A stretch of DNA of 64,000 nucleotides, taken from Zantedeschia hybrid cultivar. Its lineage: Eukaryota; Streptophyta; Magnoliopsida; Alismatales; Araceae. The position numbers and the translations under genes were made by a program. The stretch is from contig JARZZO010000009.1 of assembly GCA_030544215.1 (NCBI GenBank), positions 56,229,129-56,293,128 on the forward strand. Reading direction: 5' to 3'. Below are positions 35,936-49,030 of this stretch, piece by piece; within the stretch, counting starts at the first letter, position 1, and every line of letters begins with the position of its first letter. Under the pieces are notes generated by a model, which saw only the letters and a list, made by a program, of their open reading frames with translations, was not told the DNA's origin and ran no database searches.

Positions 35936-37335
35936 TGTAGACACGCTAATTTGGACGTCATTTTGAGTAAATTTCATATCATATAATAATGCCTCAGAAT
36001 GGTTTGATATTTAATCATTGATTAATTTTTATTGATATTTTTAAGTGTCGGGTTTAACAGACATGTTTAAGTTAATCAATTAAATTGATTTTAGCTCAAA
36101 TTTCAGTTAAAATATGCAGAATTCTAAAAGGTGTCAACCTGTGTACACGCGATTCAGAATTCTAAAAGGTGTCAACCTGTGTGGACGCGATTCAGAATTC
36201 TAAAAGACGTCAACCTGTGTGGACGCGATTTAGAGTTTATTCCTGTTTTAACGTTTAAATTTGAATTTTAATCAATTGATTAATTAGCTAAAAGGCGTCT
36301 GTGAGTGCTGACGCGTTTTAGGTTTCCTAAGCTATTTCTACTTCTCTTCCGGATGTTTATCCTTATCTTAATTAGTGTAAAAGACGTCTGTACATGTAGA
36401 CGCGTTTTAGTTAATACAGATAAAGATAAGTTTCCCGAGTGTTTATCCTTATCTTAATTAATCTGAAAGGCGTCAGCCTATGTGGACGCTTTTTAGATAA
36501 TTACAGATAAAGATGAATTAATCAGTATTTATCTGTTGGTTAAGATGGATAAATCCGAAGTTTTTCTATGTTAATCGCGGACGCAGAAAAAGTCTATAAA
36601 TACCTTACATGTTGAAGAGTTAAAAAGTTAAGCGTGATCTTGAGTGAAGCGTAATCTTGAGTTAATTGAGCGATAGCGAGTTGAAGATCGGAGCAACAAC
36701 GTCGGAACGCCGAAGCGCTGCTGTTTCCAGAAGTCGGCGTCCATTCTTCATCCAATTCAAGGCTTCATCCAGTCGGCATAAGTGTTTCATTTCTGCATTT
36801 TCATTTTTACATCTTCATTAATCTCATTCTTCATCATTCACTTCATGCAACACACACAACACTGCATTCTTTTCAAAAACCTATTTGATCAAGGGGTTTC
36901 AAAAGCCATTAAACAAGTAAGTTCTGTGTTTAATTGCATGTTTAAAACTATGATTAGAATGAATACTGTTTTTGCTTAAGTTCTCATCATTTCTTTATTT
37001 CTCTTTCTGTACTTCTGCTGCACTCAACATACGGAGAATCAAGGAAGGAAATCAAGCAAATCACCAAGAACTCTGGACGATCCTCAACTCCAATTCAACA
37101 GCAAGAACAAAGAACAAAGAAAGGGCTCTCTTTCTTCAACCGGCTGAAGGAGGGGAATCAAGAGCTTAACATCTTCCGCGTTCAAATAGGTAGGCGATCA
37201 AAACCTCTTTTGAAACTTTTAAGTCAAAAGTTTCTGGCGATCACTTCACGTAGTTGCTGTTTTTAATAGGTTTATTTTGCACCTAAACAACATAGATTTT
37301 TCATGTTAATCATACTGTCATTCTAAGCACCTACA
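35936..37335 (+). mobile_element. 5' LTR of I (1400 bp)
   Basis: TGTAGACACG to CACCTACA, with the TATA box CTATAAATAC at 36594-36603. It is longer than the M LTR largely because one palindromic module is present as three tandem copies with a 38-bp period (36124-36233). Confidence 0.9.
36124..36496. repeat. Six palindromic modules in the I 5' LTR
   Basis: Positions 36124-36157, 36162-36195, 36200-36233, 36288-36321, 36377-36410 and 36463-36496. The first three are a recent tandem expansion with arms CTAAAAGGTGTC or CTAAAAGACGTC and GACGCGATTCAG or similar. The other three match the second to fourth modules of M in place. Confidence 0.9.
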
Positions 37336-38357
37336 GCTTTTTTGGCGATCACGATGGGACTTGGTCTCACCATCTTTTAGTTTTTTGTTCTTGCTATCAT
37401 CAATCGGGCACCCGCGGTGCACCATTTGTGTCTCTCGACACGTCCTCACCAATTGGTGAGTGTTTTAGTTTAGTTAATTTCCCTCGTGCACCACGTGCAC
37501 ACTCCAGTGGCAAGATCTTGCCCTCCCCTTGATTAGTTTAAAAAGCTGATGAAAATGATGTGTGATTGATAGATTTTCTAGTTGTTTAGTTAGTAAATCA
37601 TCCTGTTAAAATCTGGAACTAAAAAAAATCTGCATGAATTGATTATTTACTGCTTTTACTCTGTTTGAGGAAGATTCAACCCAGAAAATCCTCCTGCAAA
37701 ACTGTTTCTGCGAACTGAAAAGCGTCTAGGAGCACTGACGCGTTTCAAAACCACGTCAATACACATAGACGCCTTTCAGTCTTCATCTTTTCTCTGTTGT
37801 CTGCATCTATTTCTGTGGAAAAATTAAGGTTTCGTTTTGAATAGCGTCGACTACCATCGACGCGATTCAGGCAGTTTCTTAGTTATTTTTCAGTTTTCAG
37901 ATTTTTGTGGCTTGAGTGCTAGCTACCCATTATTATTAAGCATTAAAGGCCATCCAGGCCGCAGGACATACGCATTGAGGCGAATACCTTCCTTTTCTTA
38001 GGAACACACTACTTGACGTCAACAACTCTCTCTGATTGGGTTGGTCCCTTGATCAGACTAGAGAAGTTGACGTTAAGGCCTCCATAAGTCCCCAAAATCA
38101 AGGTATTCCTCCTTGATCATCGGGCTGGTTGTACCAATTGAAGTCCCGGCTAGATTCCAAAAGTGTTGTGAAAGAAAGCCCTAGAGAATAACGGTGGAAA
38201 TTGAACTGAAACTAGGATCCTTTCCCTGAGCGAATTTGTGGTTTAATCCAATTCAAATAACTCAACAAGGAACCTTAAAATCACGTTAAGCATCCACTTG
38301 ATTGATTAATCTCTGTGCAACTTGTTTGTCAAATCTTCGAAAAAAGAATCTAACATC
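37336..38357 (+). other. PBS and 5' leader of I
   Basis: PBS TGGCGATCACGATGGGAC at 37343-37360. Palindromic modules are at 37715-37748, 37746-37779 and 37837-37870. The conserved stem-loop is at 38028-38063. Non-coding. Confidence 0.78.
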
Positions 38358-41300
38358 ATGCTGCTGTGATCAGGCAGAGACTTGAGTATGGCTCAAGACG
38401 CCATCATCAACTACGAGGGAGATGCTAATGCCCCTCGCGATTCGGACTACAACTATGAGAACGGGAGAGATGCTGATGCCTCTCGTAATTCTGCCCCCAT
38501 TCCCTATCGACATGATGGGAATGTCTGGACACCTCTCTTTCATCCCCATGATCGATATCCTGATCTTCCCCCGCATGAATATGAGATTCCTAATCCCAAT
38601 CTTGAGGGGGACATGAATCAGAATGATCTTTCATCCTCTGATCATGTGGATCTCATCAACGCTTTGGGAGTTCTTGCCTCCCGTCTGGACCCTCAGCAGT
38701 TCGAGGCGATCCAGTCTATTCTGAAGGGGAAGGCACCCGTACAGCCTGCTGAGCCGAACCCTGTGGCTCCCCCTGTTGTTACTCAACAACCTCCTCTTCA
38801 CCCTCCTTACATCCATCAGGCCATGGAAAGCCTTCATGTCACTTCTCGGCCAGTTGGGCCGCAGCTTTCATTCTGTAGGCAACCGGCTAGACCGCAAACG
38901 CCTGCTTATCAGAATGCCCTCGGGCATGGCGGAAGCTCTGCCGGACCTCCCCTTTATTGTCCCCCCTGTCCAACGTACTCTAGGCAGCAGGCCTATCAAG
39001 TACCTCCACCTCTTTCTCCTCCCCAGGTAGATCTGACCACGCGAGCGTTGCTGGCCAAGATGGAGCGCATGGATGAGCAATTTAATAACCTCCAGAAGAT
39101 GATGGGGGTTAAAGCTGTGCCAGAGATCAATTTGCCAAGCCTGCCGGTATTCCACCTACCACCCTCTGAGATGCCAGTGTACCGGAAGTACAACGGTACT
39201 GGTAACCCCTTCACGCATCTGAAGGAGTTTATGTACGAATCGTCTTTCTGGCAGAACGACAAGAGGTCGTTGGCCTTTTTGTTGAGGAGGTCTCTAGAGG
39301 GACCAGCCCTCGAGTGGTTCTTTTCTCTGGAACCCTCCGAAGTAGAGGATTACGGTATCGTTTCACGTAAATTTATCCAACGATACCAGGACAGAGTTGC
39401 ACCCTCTTTGTCCATCACTGACCTCATTGCAGAAAAGATGAAACCTGATGAGGAGTTTGTCAGTTTTGCTGACAGGTGGCGAGGCCTGGCCGAAAAGGTG
39501 AAGGATCACTTGTCCGAATCTGAGCAAGTGAAGATGTTAATTTCCAACGCCACGCCCTAGTTCAAGCTAGTCCTCTCCTTGAACAATCTGACCAACATGG
39601 CAGAGCTCTATGAAAGAGCACGGTACTGCCAGAATGCCTTCAAGGACGCTACGTTCTCTAGCGTCTTTGATCCTCACAGACCTAGCAGGCCTCCACCTCG
39701 GAAGCCTGCAGTGCCAAACTCTCCTAGCACAGGTCCGACTACTGAGGGCACGCTCTCTCACGAGCAAGTCAGTAGCATGAATAACAATTCACCCCAGTTC
39801 GTGAGGAACCAGCAGCAGTACTAGAGGCCACCGCAGCCGAACCAGCAAGGGTACAGGCAGCAGCAGAACCCCCATTATCAGCAACAGTATCAGCGGCCCC
39901 AGCAGCCGAACCAGAACTAGAACCAGCACCAGCAACAGCTACAGCAGCCGCCGCAACGGCAACAACAGTACCAGCAACCCCAACAACAGCAATATCAGCA
40001 ACAGCAGCAGCAGTACCAGCCGCGCGCACCGCCGGCGTACCATAATGTCCCTTCTCCTGCTGACTATAATCAGTAGAGAAGACCTCCAGGCCTTAAGAGG
40101 GCAGAATACCCGGCCCTCCCAGAATCCTTGGCAGATATCTTCAATGCTCTAATGGCAGCTAATGCCTTAGTTTTGCCAAGGGAAAAGACCGTCTGGCCTC
40201 AAAATGCCGACACGTCCAGGTATTGCTATTTCCATAGGCAACCTGGGCATACCATCGACACCTGCTTCCAATTCAGAGATTATATTCATGATCTCAACGA
40301 GCAGGGCGGCATAGACTGGGAGGAGATGAAAAAGTATATATCAGCCCTGAAGGCGAGAAGACCACAGCAGCAGCAGCAGCAGCAGCAAGCAAGACCACTA
40401 GCACAAGCAGCACCACCACCCAACATGGGCATAGTGTAGAATCCACTCCCAGAGCATCAGAACCAAAACCAAGTTGCCCCTATCTTGACAAACAGCCAGT
40501 CTGAGGCCGACCGTGGGCAACAGTGGAGAATAGAGGACTCCTCCTCTCTCTATTCGACGGGTCATATTCCAAGTACCGCAGAACGACCACCACGCCGTAC
40601 CCTCCACATACCCAGGCCACAACCCATTACCATCACCCCTCTGCCGACACCCACATATCACTCACCTGCACCCAATAACCCATTACCCCCACCCGCCTTC
40701 CTTAAGCCCATTACGCCCCACACTCCTACGCCTCCATCATATAACCCACCGCAAACCAACTACGCGCCCCTCTTACCATCCAGGCCATTACTCCGCGTAC
40801 CATTCCCTACTCCGCCCACTACCACTACCACCTACCCAGATACCCCCTTACCATCTAGACCGCTATTACGCGTCCCATTCCCCACTTCACCAACCACTTA
40901 CCTATCCACCATCCAACCCTCCAGGCCTTTAATCCGCACCGCGCCATCACCACCTAACCCTACGCCATCACCTACATACCAGCCCTCTACATCGTCCACA
41001 CCATCCAACCCTGCGGTACTTAAGGTGTCACCCGGATCCTCCACGGTTGAGGAACATGCGCTCCGAAGTGGAAGGATTTTCAACAAAGTCTTTCCTCAGT
41101 CCACAGTTAGAGACGGCCCATCACAGCCGACTGAGAAAGCCCATAATGAAGAGAGTGCACCAGGCACTCAATATGATTTGTTGAAACATTTGGATCGGAC
41201 ACCTGCACGGATCTCCGTACTTGAACTAATCAAGAGATCGAAGAGTCACCAAGAAGCCTTAATGGAATATCTACAGAAGGTGATGGTCAACGAGGACGTG

Positions 41301-42827
41301 CCGGTAGGAAAAATTGCAGCACTACTAGTTCCTCAGGGGGATCAGCCCTCCATTACATTTCTTACATCGGAACTAGCACCGCCAGCAGCCAGAAGCATGG
41401 CTTTGAGCATTACGGTCAACATCTGTAAGAAGGCCTTGGATGCATGCCTGGTTGACACAGGGGCCTCGATCAATGTTCTACCTCCGAAGACCCTGGAGCT
41501 GTACGGTGTGCCCAAAGAAAAATGGCTGCCTAGCCCCATCTCTGTGACAGCATATGACAATTCTACCCGTTCCCCTCTGGGAATGGTTTATTTGAAGGTG
41601 GAGCTAGGCCCTGTAAGTCATACAGAGGTCGAATTTCACATCCTAGAAATCGACCCTTCTATAAATGCCATTTTGGGTCGTCCTTATATTAAAACTCTTG
41701 AGGCGATTCCCTCTACGAATCACCAATGCCTCAAATTCCCTTTCAAAGGACGAATTATTAAAGTGACGAGCATGCCGATCCTTGCTGCTGCTCATACCTT
41801 GAATGTTAAATCTACTGCTTTACCTGGCCGACAACCTTTTCTGTCGGTATTACAGGTCTACCATCCAGTGGCTGATCCTTTAAAAGCCGCCACTATTTCT
41901 CCATACCCGTTAGATGCCATAAAAAGGGGGAAGTGCATGAGTACCCCAGGATGGAGAATTATGATGAAGAACGGCTATGAGCCTGGGAAAGGTCTGGGCA
42001 CACAGTTGCAAGGCAGGACCACTCCTGTTAAAGATCATCGAGCAGCACCTGGAAGTGGTCTGGGCTACAGGCCAAGAAGACTGAAGCAAGATCTGGTTCA
42101 GCAAGCAGAGATTGAAGAAGGTCGAAAAATCCTGGAGACAATGTCTACACCACCTAAGGAAGGCCGAGATCCCCTAACATGGACCCTGTATACACACTTT
42201 GTAAAAGGGCCCATACTTAGCCACGACAACACGGTGGTCATTACTTCGTGTTTTGACTTCCATGACATATATAGGAGGGACTTGGCCAGGCATTGCTCAG
42301 AACTACTTACGTACCAATCCTTGGAGGCTCTGCGGCCTATGAAAAGGAGAAAATTTCATGATCTCGAATGCGAATGGTACAGGTGGTTCGATCTGAGAGA
42401 CCTTTACATTGCACTGAACAGATTGTTCCTAGATCCTACAGAACCCAAGTGGCCGCCGCAGATTGATGAGCTGATCGAAAGCCCTGGTGCCATCTTTGAT
42501 AAGCGGATATTGCTGTCTGAAGAGACCGACGAAGGGGAGCCAGATGACCCCTATGAAGCTGGTTACACTACAGATCTGCTCTGGAGGGGGACATATCCTT
42601 CCCATGTCTTCATGCTCCATACTCTATTTCGTACACTGCTTCTGTCCCCTCGGGACCTTACTCCACAACCTCCTCTCGATCTAGAGAGGATGTATGATTT
42701 GATCTGGGACATATTGCTATATGATCCCCCTAATCCTCTGGCCTTGGTGCCACTTCCCCCATCTGATTCTCCTTCTATTTGTATTCACTCATGCTTCATG
42801 TTTAATTCCTCTGATATCCAAAGATAA
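38358..42827 (+). pseudogene. I gag-protease-G-patch polyprotein with in-frame stops
   Basis: One frame runs the whole length. In order: gag core (about 39070-39640), a Gln-rich tract (39800-40020), zinc-knuckle-like CYFHRQPGHTIDTC (about 40225-40265), a Pro-rich linker (40580-41020), aspartic protease with DTGAS (41454) and ILGRPY (about 41670), a G-patch domain (about 41955-42070, NGYEPGKGLG and GSGLGYRP), then about 240 residues of an unnamed domain (42076-42827). In-frame stops are at 38367 (TGA for CGA), 39558, 39822, 39918, 40074 and 40437 (all TAG). F also has stops at the positions matching 40074 and 40437. Apart from stops the frame is undisturbed, so the damage is point mutation. 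The end overlaps pol by 13 bases in the -1 frame. Confidence 0.85.
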
Positions 42828-45800
42828 AAAACGCCAATTTTACAACAAATTGTTCTCTGATCCTTATCGAGGAAACATCTTACTTGTCCGATCGCACCCC
42901 GTCGCGCGGGTCCATCGGTCAAGATTCTCTCTTAGATCTACTCTGCCCCTCCCCTCGGGAGGATTCTCTTGTATTTCCGCTTGTATCCCAGGATTTCCAT
43001 CCTACTTCATCTTCATTAGGTTATAATAGGGAGTTTAGTGAAGTTAGGTAGTCTAGTTTTAGTCAGGTTAGGAAGTCTAGGAAGCCTAAGGGTAGGCGAA
43101 TTCCAGATAGATACCTCCAGGATTTAGCTAATAAATGCTTTTCTTGCTCTTTGATCCCTCAGGTTTTAGAAAATCAAATCCAGATGCCAGAAGACTGTAT
43201 GAATGATGAGTCAGTCAATGATGGGTACGGGGTATATGAGTTAGTGCATGAAAAGGACCCCATTATTGAAAATGAGGAAGATGATGAGGACGCAGCTGAG
43301 GCATATGCCAGTGGAGTGAAGAGATTCGATGAACCCTCAGCTGCCGTAGAAGAGCCCACCAAAGAAATCAATTTAGGGACTGAAGACGAACCTAAGGTTG
43401 TCCTTGTCAGCAAAAATCTTTCTACAGAGGATGAGAAGGCAATGGTACAAGTACTTAAGGACTATAAGGACACTTTCGCCTGGAGTTATGAAGATATGCC
43501 GGGGTTAGACTCGTCTTTAGTTGAACACAGGTTGACATTAAAGGATGGAGCTAGCCCGGTCAAGCAGAAATTAAGGCGATTCCACCCACAAATGGCTCTA
43601 AAGATGAAAGAAGAGGTCGATAAATTACATAAAGCCAAATTTATTAGAGTTGTCCTTTATCCACAATGGGTGGCTAACATAGTCCCGGTTATGAAGAAGG
43701 ATGGGAAGGTCAGAATTTGCATTGACTTCCGCGATCTGAACTGGACGTGTCCTAAAGATGATTTTCCATTGCCTCATATCGATGTACTCATCGATAATAC
43801 CGCTGGATATGAAACTTTATCGTTTATGGACGGATTTTCAGGATACAATCAGATTAAGCTGGCAGAAGAAGATCAAGAAAAAACGTCATTCACTACACCT
43901 TGGGGAACATACTATTATGTCGTCATGCCATTTGGATTAAAGAATGCTGGAGCCACTTATCAGAGGGCTATGATGGCAATATTTCATGACATGATGCATA
44001 TAGATCTGGAAGTGTATGTGGATGATTTATTGGTTAAATCTAAGACAAAGGCTGAGCACGCCAAAGTTTTGGCAAGGGTATTAGAGAGATCGAGAGAATA
44101 TCAGTTAAAGATGAACCCCAAGAAATGTGTATTCGGGGTATCTTCAGGAAAATTGCTTGGATTTATCGTCAGCAAACGGGGAATTGAGATCGATCCTAAT
44201 AAGGCGAAGGCTATTAGAGAAATGCCACCTCCCAAAAACTTGAAGGAGTTGAGAGGATTAATTGGGAGGTTGCAATTTATTCGCCGCTTTGTCTCCCAGC
44301 ACTCACAAAGGTGTAAGCCGTTTTACGAGCTTACCAAGCCGGGAGTCAAATTTGATTGGGACGATAAGTGTCAGGAGGCATTCAATGGATTAAAGAACTA
44401 TTTGGCAAGTCCTCCTGTTTTGAGACCACCATCTCCAAGCAAACCATTGATACTTTACATTTCAGTCCTGGATGATGCAGTGGGGGTTGTCCTAGCACAA
44501 GAGGATGAAGAAGGAAAAGAGAGGGCAGCCTATTATCTCTCTAAACTTCTCAACCCCGCTGAACAGAGATATACAGCGATGGAGAAAACATGTGCAGCAT
44601 TAGTTTGGGTTGTGCAGAAATTAAAGCATTATTTTCTGACCCATGAAGTCCATCTCATCGCTAGGATGAATCCGATCAAATTCCTCTGGAGAAATCTGTT
44701 CTTACTGATAGGTTAGCGCGATGGCAAAGCTTTCTATCTCAATTCTATATCACTTATATTCAGCAGAAAGCGATCAAGGGCTATGCCATAGCAGAACATC
44801 TCGCTCATCACCCCCTTCCTCGATTTGATCCAGTACGATCAGAGTTTCCGGATGAGGAACTGATGTCCGTAAATCAAATCAGAGATGATATGTGGACTCT
44901 GCATTTTGACGGACCTTTAAATTCTCATGGAAAGGGGATCGGTATTGTTCTGTTATCACCTGAAGGTGTCACCATTCCACAAGCCTTTCAGCTTGATTTT
45001 CCAGTCACCAACAATATAGCTGAATACGAGGCACTTCTTGCTGGGCTCGAGGCTGCTCATTTCTATGGTGCCACTAAACTCAGGATTGTGGGTGATAGCC
45101 AATTAAGTCTTCGACAAGTACTGACCAAGTATCGAACTCTGGATCCCAAGCTCAAGCCTTATCAAGAACTTACTTCTGCTTACTCAAAGCTTTTCACGAA
45201 ATTGATCTTTGTCCATGTCCCTAGGAATCAGAACATCTTAGCTGACGCTCTAGCTTCATTGGCATCTTCTCTTGATTTTCCAATCAGCAAGCAATCCGAA
45301 TCAATCATAGTTCATAGGCGTCTTTCACCCGCCGTGAAAGACCCTTCATTTCTCAGAACTAAAGAGAAGCTGCTGAAGAAAGTCAGGGACGAAGATATTG
45401 TCGAGAAAAGAGAAATCATGTTAATGGAGCTGTTGGAAGAGATGGATGATGAACAGAAGCCATGGTATTATGAAATTGCAAAATATTGTGAAGATCAATC
45501 GTATCCTGAGGAAGCTACAACTGAGGAGAAGAGAGCTATCAGGAGAATTGCTCAACGATATACCCTAGTTGGGGGAGCACTATACAAGAGAGGTTTTGAT
45601 GGAGTTCTTCTGAGATGTTTAGACAAAGATGAGCTTTGGAAAGTTATGGAAGGAGCTCATAGTGGAGTTTGTGGTGGCCATGGACAGATGCTAGCAAAGA
45701 AGATCCTTAGACAAGGATTCTATTGGCCAACCATAGAAGAAGACTGTGTAGGATATGTCCGTAGGTGTGCTAAGTGTCAACTTCACGCCGACAAAATTCA

Positions 45801-46716
45801 TTCTCCTGCATCTTCACTCCATCATGTTTCCTCCCCATGGCCTTTCTCCATGTGGGCTTTTGACATTATTGGACCTCTTGGTAATCCAGATTCCGGCATC
45901 AAGCAAAAATCTTTCATTCTCACGGCAACGGAATACTTCACCAAGTGGGCAGAAGCTGAAGCGTACGTGGAGATCAAAGCATCAACCGTCTGCAAGTTCA
46001 TCATGAAGAACATCATCACCCGATTTGGAATTCCAAGCACCATTGTCACCGACAACGGACCGCAGTTTGTGTCACAAGAATTGAAGGACCTCTGCAACAG
46101 GTACAAAATTGCATTGCATCATTCATCTCCTTATTATCCGCAAGGCAATGGCCAAGCAGAGGCAACAAATAAGACTTTGATAAAAATCATCAAAAAGACG
46201 TGCAAATCTAATAAATTTGCAGACTGGCCAGAAAAATTGGTTGAGGCTCTATGGGCCTACCGAACTTCAATCCGCACGCCTACTGGGCAAACTCCTTATT
46301 CCTTAACATTTGGAATGGAGGCGGTAGTTCCATACGAGATCCTTATACCGTCATTAAGAGTACAATTGAATAAGGAATTTTTCATTGATGAACATCGTTC
46401 AGCACTCCTTGCTTAATTAGAACTTTTAGACGAGAAAAGATGGTCAGCTGCTAATTATGCAAAAGTTTATCAAAATAGACTAGCACGATTTTATCAAAAG
46501 AAAGTCATTGAACGTAAGTTCAAAGTCGGTGAAATGGTCGTCAAAAAGATTTTTGTAAAGCCTGGTGGTCCGCGTTCTAAGCTCCAACCCAACTGGGAAG
46601 GACCTTATGTTGTGTCGCACGCTTTTCCTGGTAATGCTTATCGTCTTGTTAATGCAGAAGGAAAAGAACTAAATCGTCCCTGGAATGGTTTACATCTTAA
46701 GAAATACTACTCTTAG
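42815..46716 (+). pseudogene. I pol: RT, RNase H, second RNase H, integrase
   Basis: The frame opens at 42815, overlapping the gag-pro stop (42825-42827) in the -1 phase. An acidic N-terminal extension precedes RT (43550-44250; VMPFGLKNAGATYQRAM, YVDD at 44015-44026, LLGFIVSKRGIEIDPNKAKA). RNase H follows (44440-44690). Next are the second, archaeal-type RNase H (44890-45260, LHFDGPLNSHGKGIG, NNIAEYEALLAG) and integrase with its HHCC region (45655-45790), the FDIIGP and TDNGPQF catalytic blocks (45858 and 46050), and the C-terminal NWEGPYVVSHAFPGNAYRLV. Damage: TAG at 43049 (F has GAG), a one-base deletion near 44690 and TAA at 46414. Few lesions for a 3.9-kb gene, consistent with recent insertion. 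Confidence 0.87.
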
Positions 46717-47461
46717 GTTAAAGAGTCGATCAGTATAGTACAAATACCAGTGAAATCAGAAAGTTTATAAACTCAAATTTCTTTGTTAGTCTGGATAACT
46801 TAATTTCAAATACATTACTACACACACTGACACGTTTGATTCGTGAGTAACAAGAGATGCCAAGTCCTAAAGGATACCGAAGCTTGACCAAAAGTGTAAA
46901 GTACAAATCATTCATTTTAAAGCAAAAAAAATTCTGTTTTATACTCGGCCCATGATGTCGGAACGAGGCTTAGAATAGACTACCAAGCATACCCGCCATC
47001 TTAGTAGGAGGCCGTCATAAAAAAAGGGGGAGATCCGTCCCAAAGTAAAAGAAAGGAATAGAAAAACAAGGCAAAAAGGGCAAAAATCCAAATGTCAAAT
47101 CAAAAGGCCATCACATTACAAACGTTACATCAAAGGCCATGAAATGAAATGAAAGGGAACGCAAGGTCGATAAATACCCCGGAATGAAATGACCGAATCC
47201 CAACGGATATTAGGGTAGGAAATGAACATCTTTTTAAGTCTCCGGAACCTTCTCATGGGCTTTCTAAACTTATTCTTCCTTTCCTTCTAAAGAGATGTAC
47301 TCCAAACTTAAGGAATGACTTAGATTGACTAAGGATCAAATCATCAAATGGGATCACGAATGGAAACACAAATTCAAACACGATGGGTTTTAAGTTAAGT
47401 TGTTAAAGAACAATTTGGGAATTAAGTTAATAAATGAATATGATCTAAGTGCCATGCTGAT

Positions 47462-47830
47462 ATTTTAGTCAAAAATCCAAAAAAAAATACATATGTCAAA
47501 AATCCAAAAAAATCTTTATGTCAAAAAAATTCAAAAAAATATTTATGTCAAAAATCCAAAAAAATCTTTATGTCAAAAAAATTCAAAAAAAATCTTTATG
47601 TCAAAAAAAATTGAAAAATACATATGTCAAAAATCCAAAAAAAATACATATGTCAAAAATCCAAAAAAAATACATGTCAAAAATTCAAAAAAAAATACAT
47701 GTCAAAAATTCAAAAAAAAATACATATGTCAAAAATTCAAAAAAAAATACATATGTCAAAAATTCAAAAAAATATATATATGTCCAAAATTCAAAAAAAA
47801 GGCATATATTTCAAAACCCAAATAAAAATG
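47462..47830 (+). repeat. A-rich minisatellite, unit about 24-26 bp
   Basis: Repeats of the type ATACATATGTCAAAAATTC followed by a run of A, about 14 copies. A shorter, variant array is at 51207-51395 in M. Lys-rich translated frames here are artefacts of the repeat. Confidence 0.85.
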
Positions 47831-47920
47831 AATATTTCAAAACAACAAAAATATACAGGACACAAGGCATTGGTAAAGTTGGAATCCGAGTAGAGAACAG
47901 CCAGAAACCTATTTCTCTGA

Positions 47921-47990
47921 GTAAAATGCGTCGAGGAGCACTGCCGCGTTTCAACACTGAATGGCGTCTGCTCGACACGACGCGTTTCAT
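47921..47990. repeat. Two palindromic modules in the I 3' region
   Basis: 47921-47954 (GTAAAATGCGTC and GCCGCGTTTCAA) and 47957-47990 (CTGAATGGCGTC and GACGCGTTTCAT), spaced by two bases. Confidence 0.82.
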
Positions 47991-48731
47991 CAATTCTGTG
48001 ATTTTCCCGAAAATCTATGGTTTTTGTGGTTTAAGTTGAATATTTGTTTGGAATTACTAATAATTTTGATTGCAGAAAATTGCAGAAAACCTGTGTAAAG
48101 CTGAAATATCAAGAAGATCCCATTGTGGAATTTATGAAGTCCGGACCGTGGCTAAAAAGACGGTTATTTCTACCTTTGTATTATTTCATGTAATTATTTT
48201 GCATTTGCATTACTATATGTTAAGTATTTATTAGATGATATTAAGGACCTTGTGATTTTGATGAAACTGGAATTTGAGTTCCCCTTCAACAAAAACAGTG
48301 ATGATTCCAGAGAATTCTTAATCGCACGGATAGGCCGTTGGATTGTTAATTAGTAAGGACGATGGTTCCACTTTTGTGAAACGGTGCGTGGATAAACGAG
48401 GTTCGGCTTAGCACTGGATTACAAGAATTGGTATCTTGACTCATTAATGACAATTTGACAATATTATCCTTGATTAATTTATATTTTATTTGACTTTATA
48501 TTTTTCTTTTAGCCCAGCATGCATCATGTAGGATTTTGAAATCATTGTGATAAGGATTAATTATTGATTAAGTTTCAGACCATTAAATAAAATAATTCAA
48601 ACATGATATGAAATATTCTATTCTGAATTGAGTATCTTGATTATCTTTGAGGTTCGCTTGAAGATATCCTTGGAATTCTATCTTTTCTTGGACTCTTTAT
48701 CCAATATTCTTGTTTTCTTTTAAGATCCATC

Positions 48732-48827
48732 ATGGCTGCAGCACGTCCACATTGGCTGGCAAACGCTCCCCATGATGAAACCTACAGTGTCTACGACCTG
48801 GGGTACTTCCCACTCCGAGGAGGTTGA
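48732..48827 (+). CDS. Conserved 31-codon ORF in the Ogre-type 3' region
   Basis: Begins MAAARPHWLANAPHDETYS and ends GYFPLRGG. The ATG has a favourable context (ATCATGG) and follows TTTTCTTTTAAG, which looks like a splice acceptor. M keeps the frame at 52504-52599 with three amino-acid changes, all C-to-T or G-to-A type. It could be the last exon of a spliced transcript or a short peptide. I recognise no family; coding status is uncertain. Confidence 0.4.
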   Translation: MAAARPHWLANAPHDETYSVYDLGYFPLRGG

Positions 48828-49030
48828 TCGACTTTATTTTATTTCCTTGTCTACCTCATCCAGACAAGATTGATTCCATTGATCTCTTTGAGCTATCTTC
48901 ATTGATGATTTTGAGAAAAAATCCAATCATGTGATGTTAAGAGCGTGTCTCATCACACCTTGGCATCACCTTTTCAGTACATTCCATTTCATTTCACTCT
49001 CTTGCAAAGACGATGCCAAGGTGAGGCAGC

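Larger units (their letters stand above)
46717..49030 (+). other. 3' non-coding region of I
   Basis: About 2.3 kb between integrase and the 3' LTR. It has an A-rich minisatellite (47462-47830), two palindromic modules (47921-47990), a conserved 31-codon ORF (48732-48827) and a purine-rich end (AAGGTGAGGCAG) before the LTR. The homologous M region is 50416-52802. Confidence 0.7.

Noticed and set aside
47493..48039. Lys-rich frames of up to 173 codons
   Set aside because: Translations of an A-rich minisatellite, open in all three forward frames.
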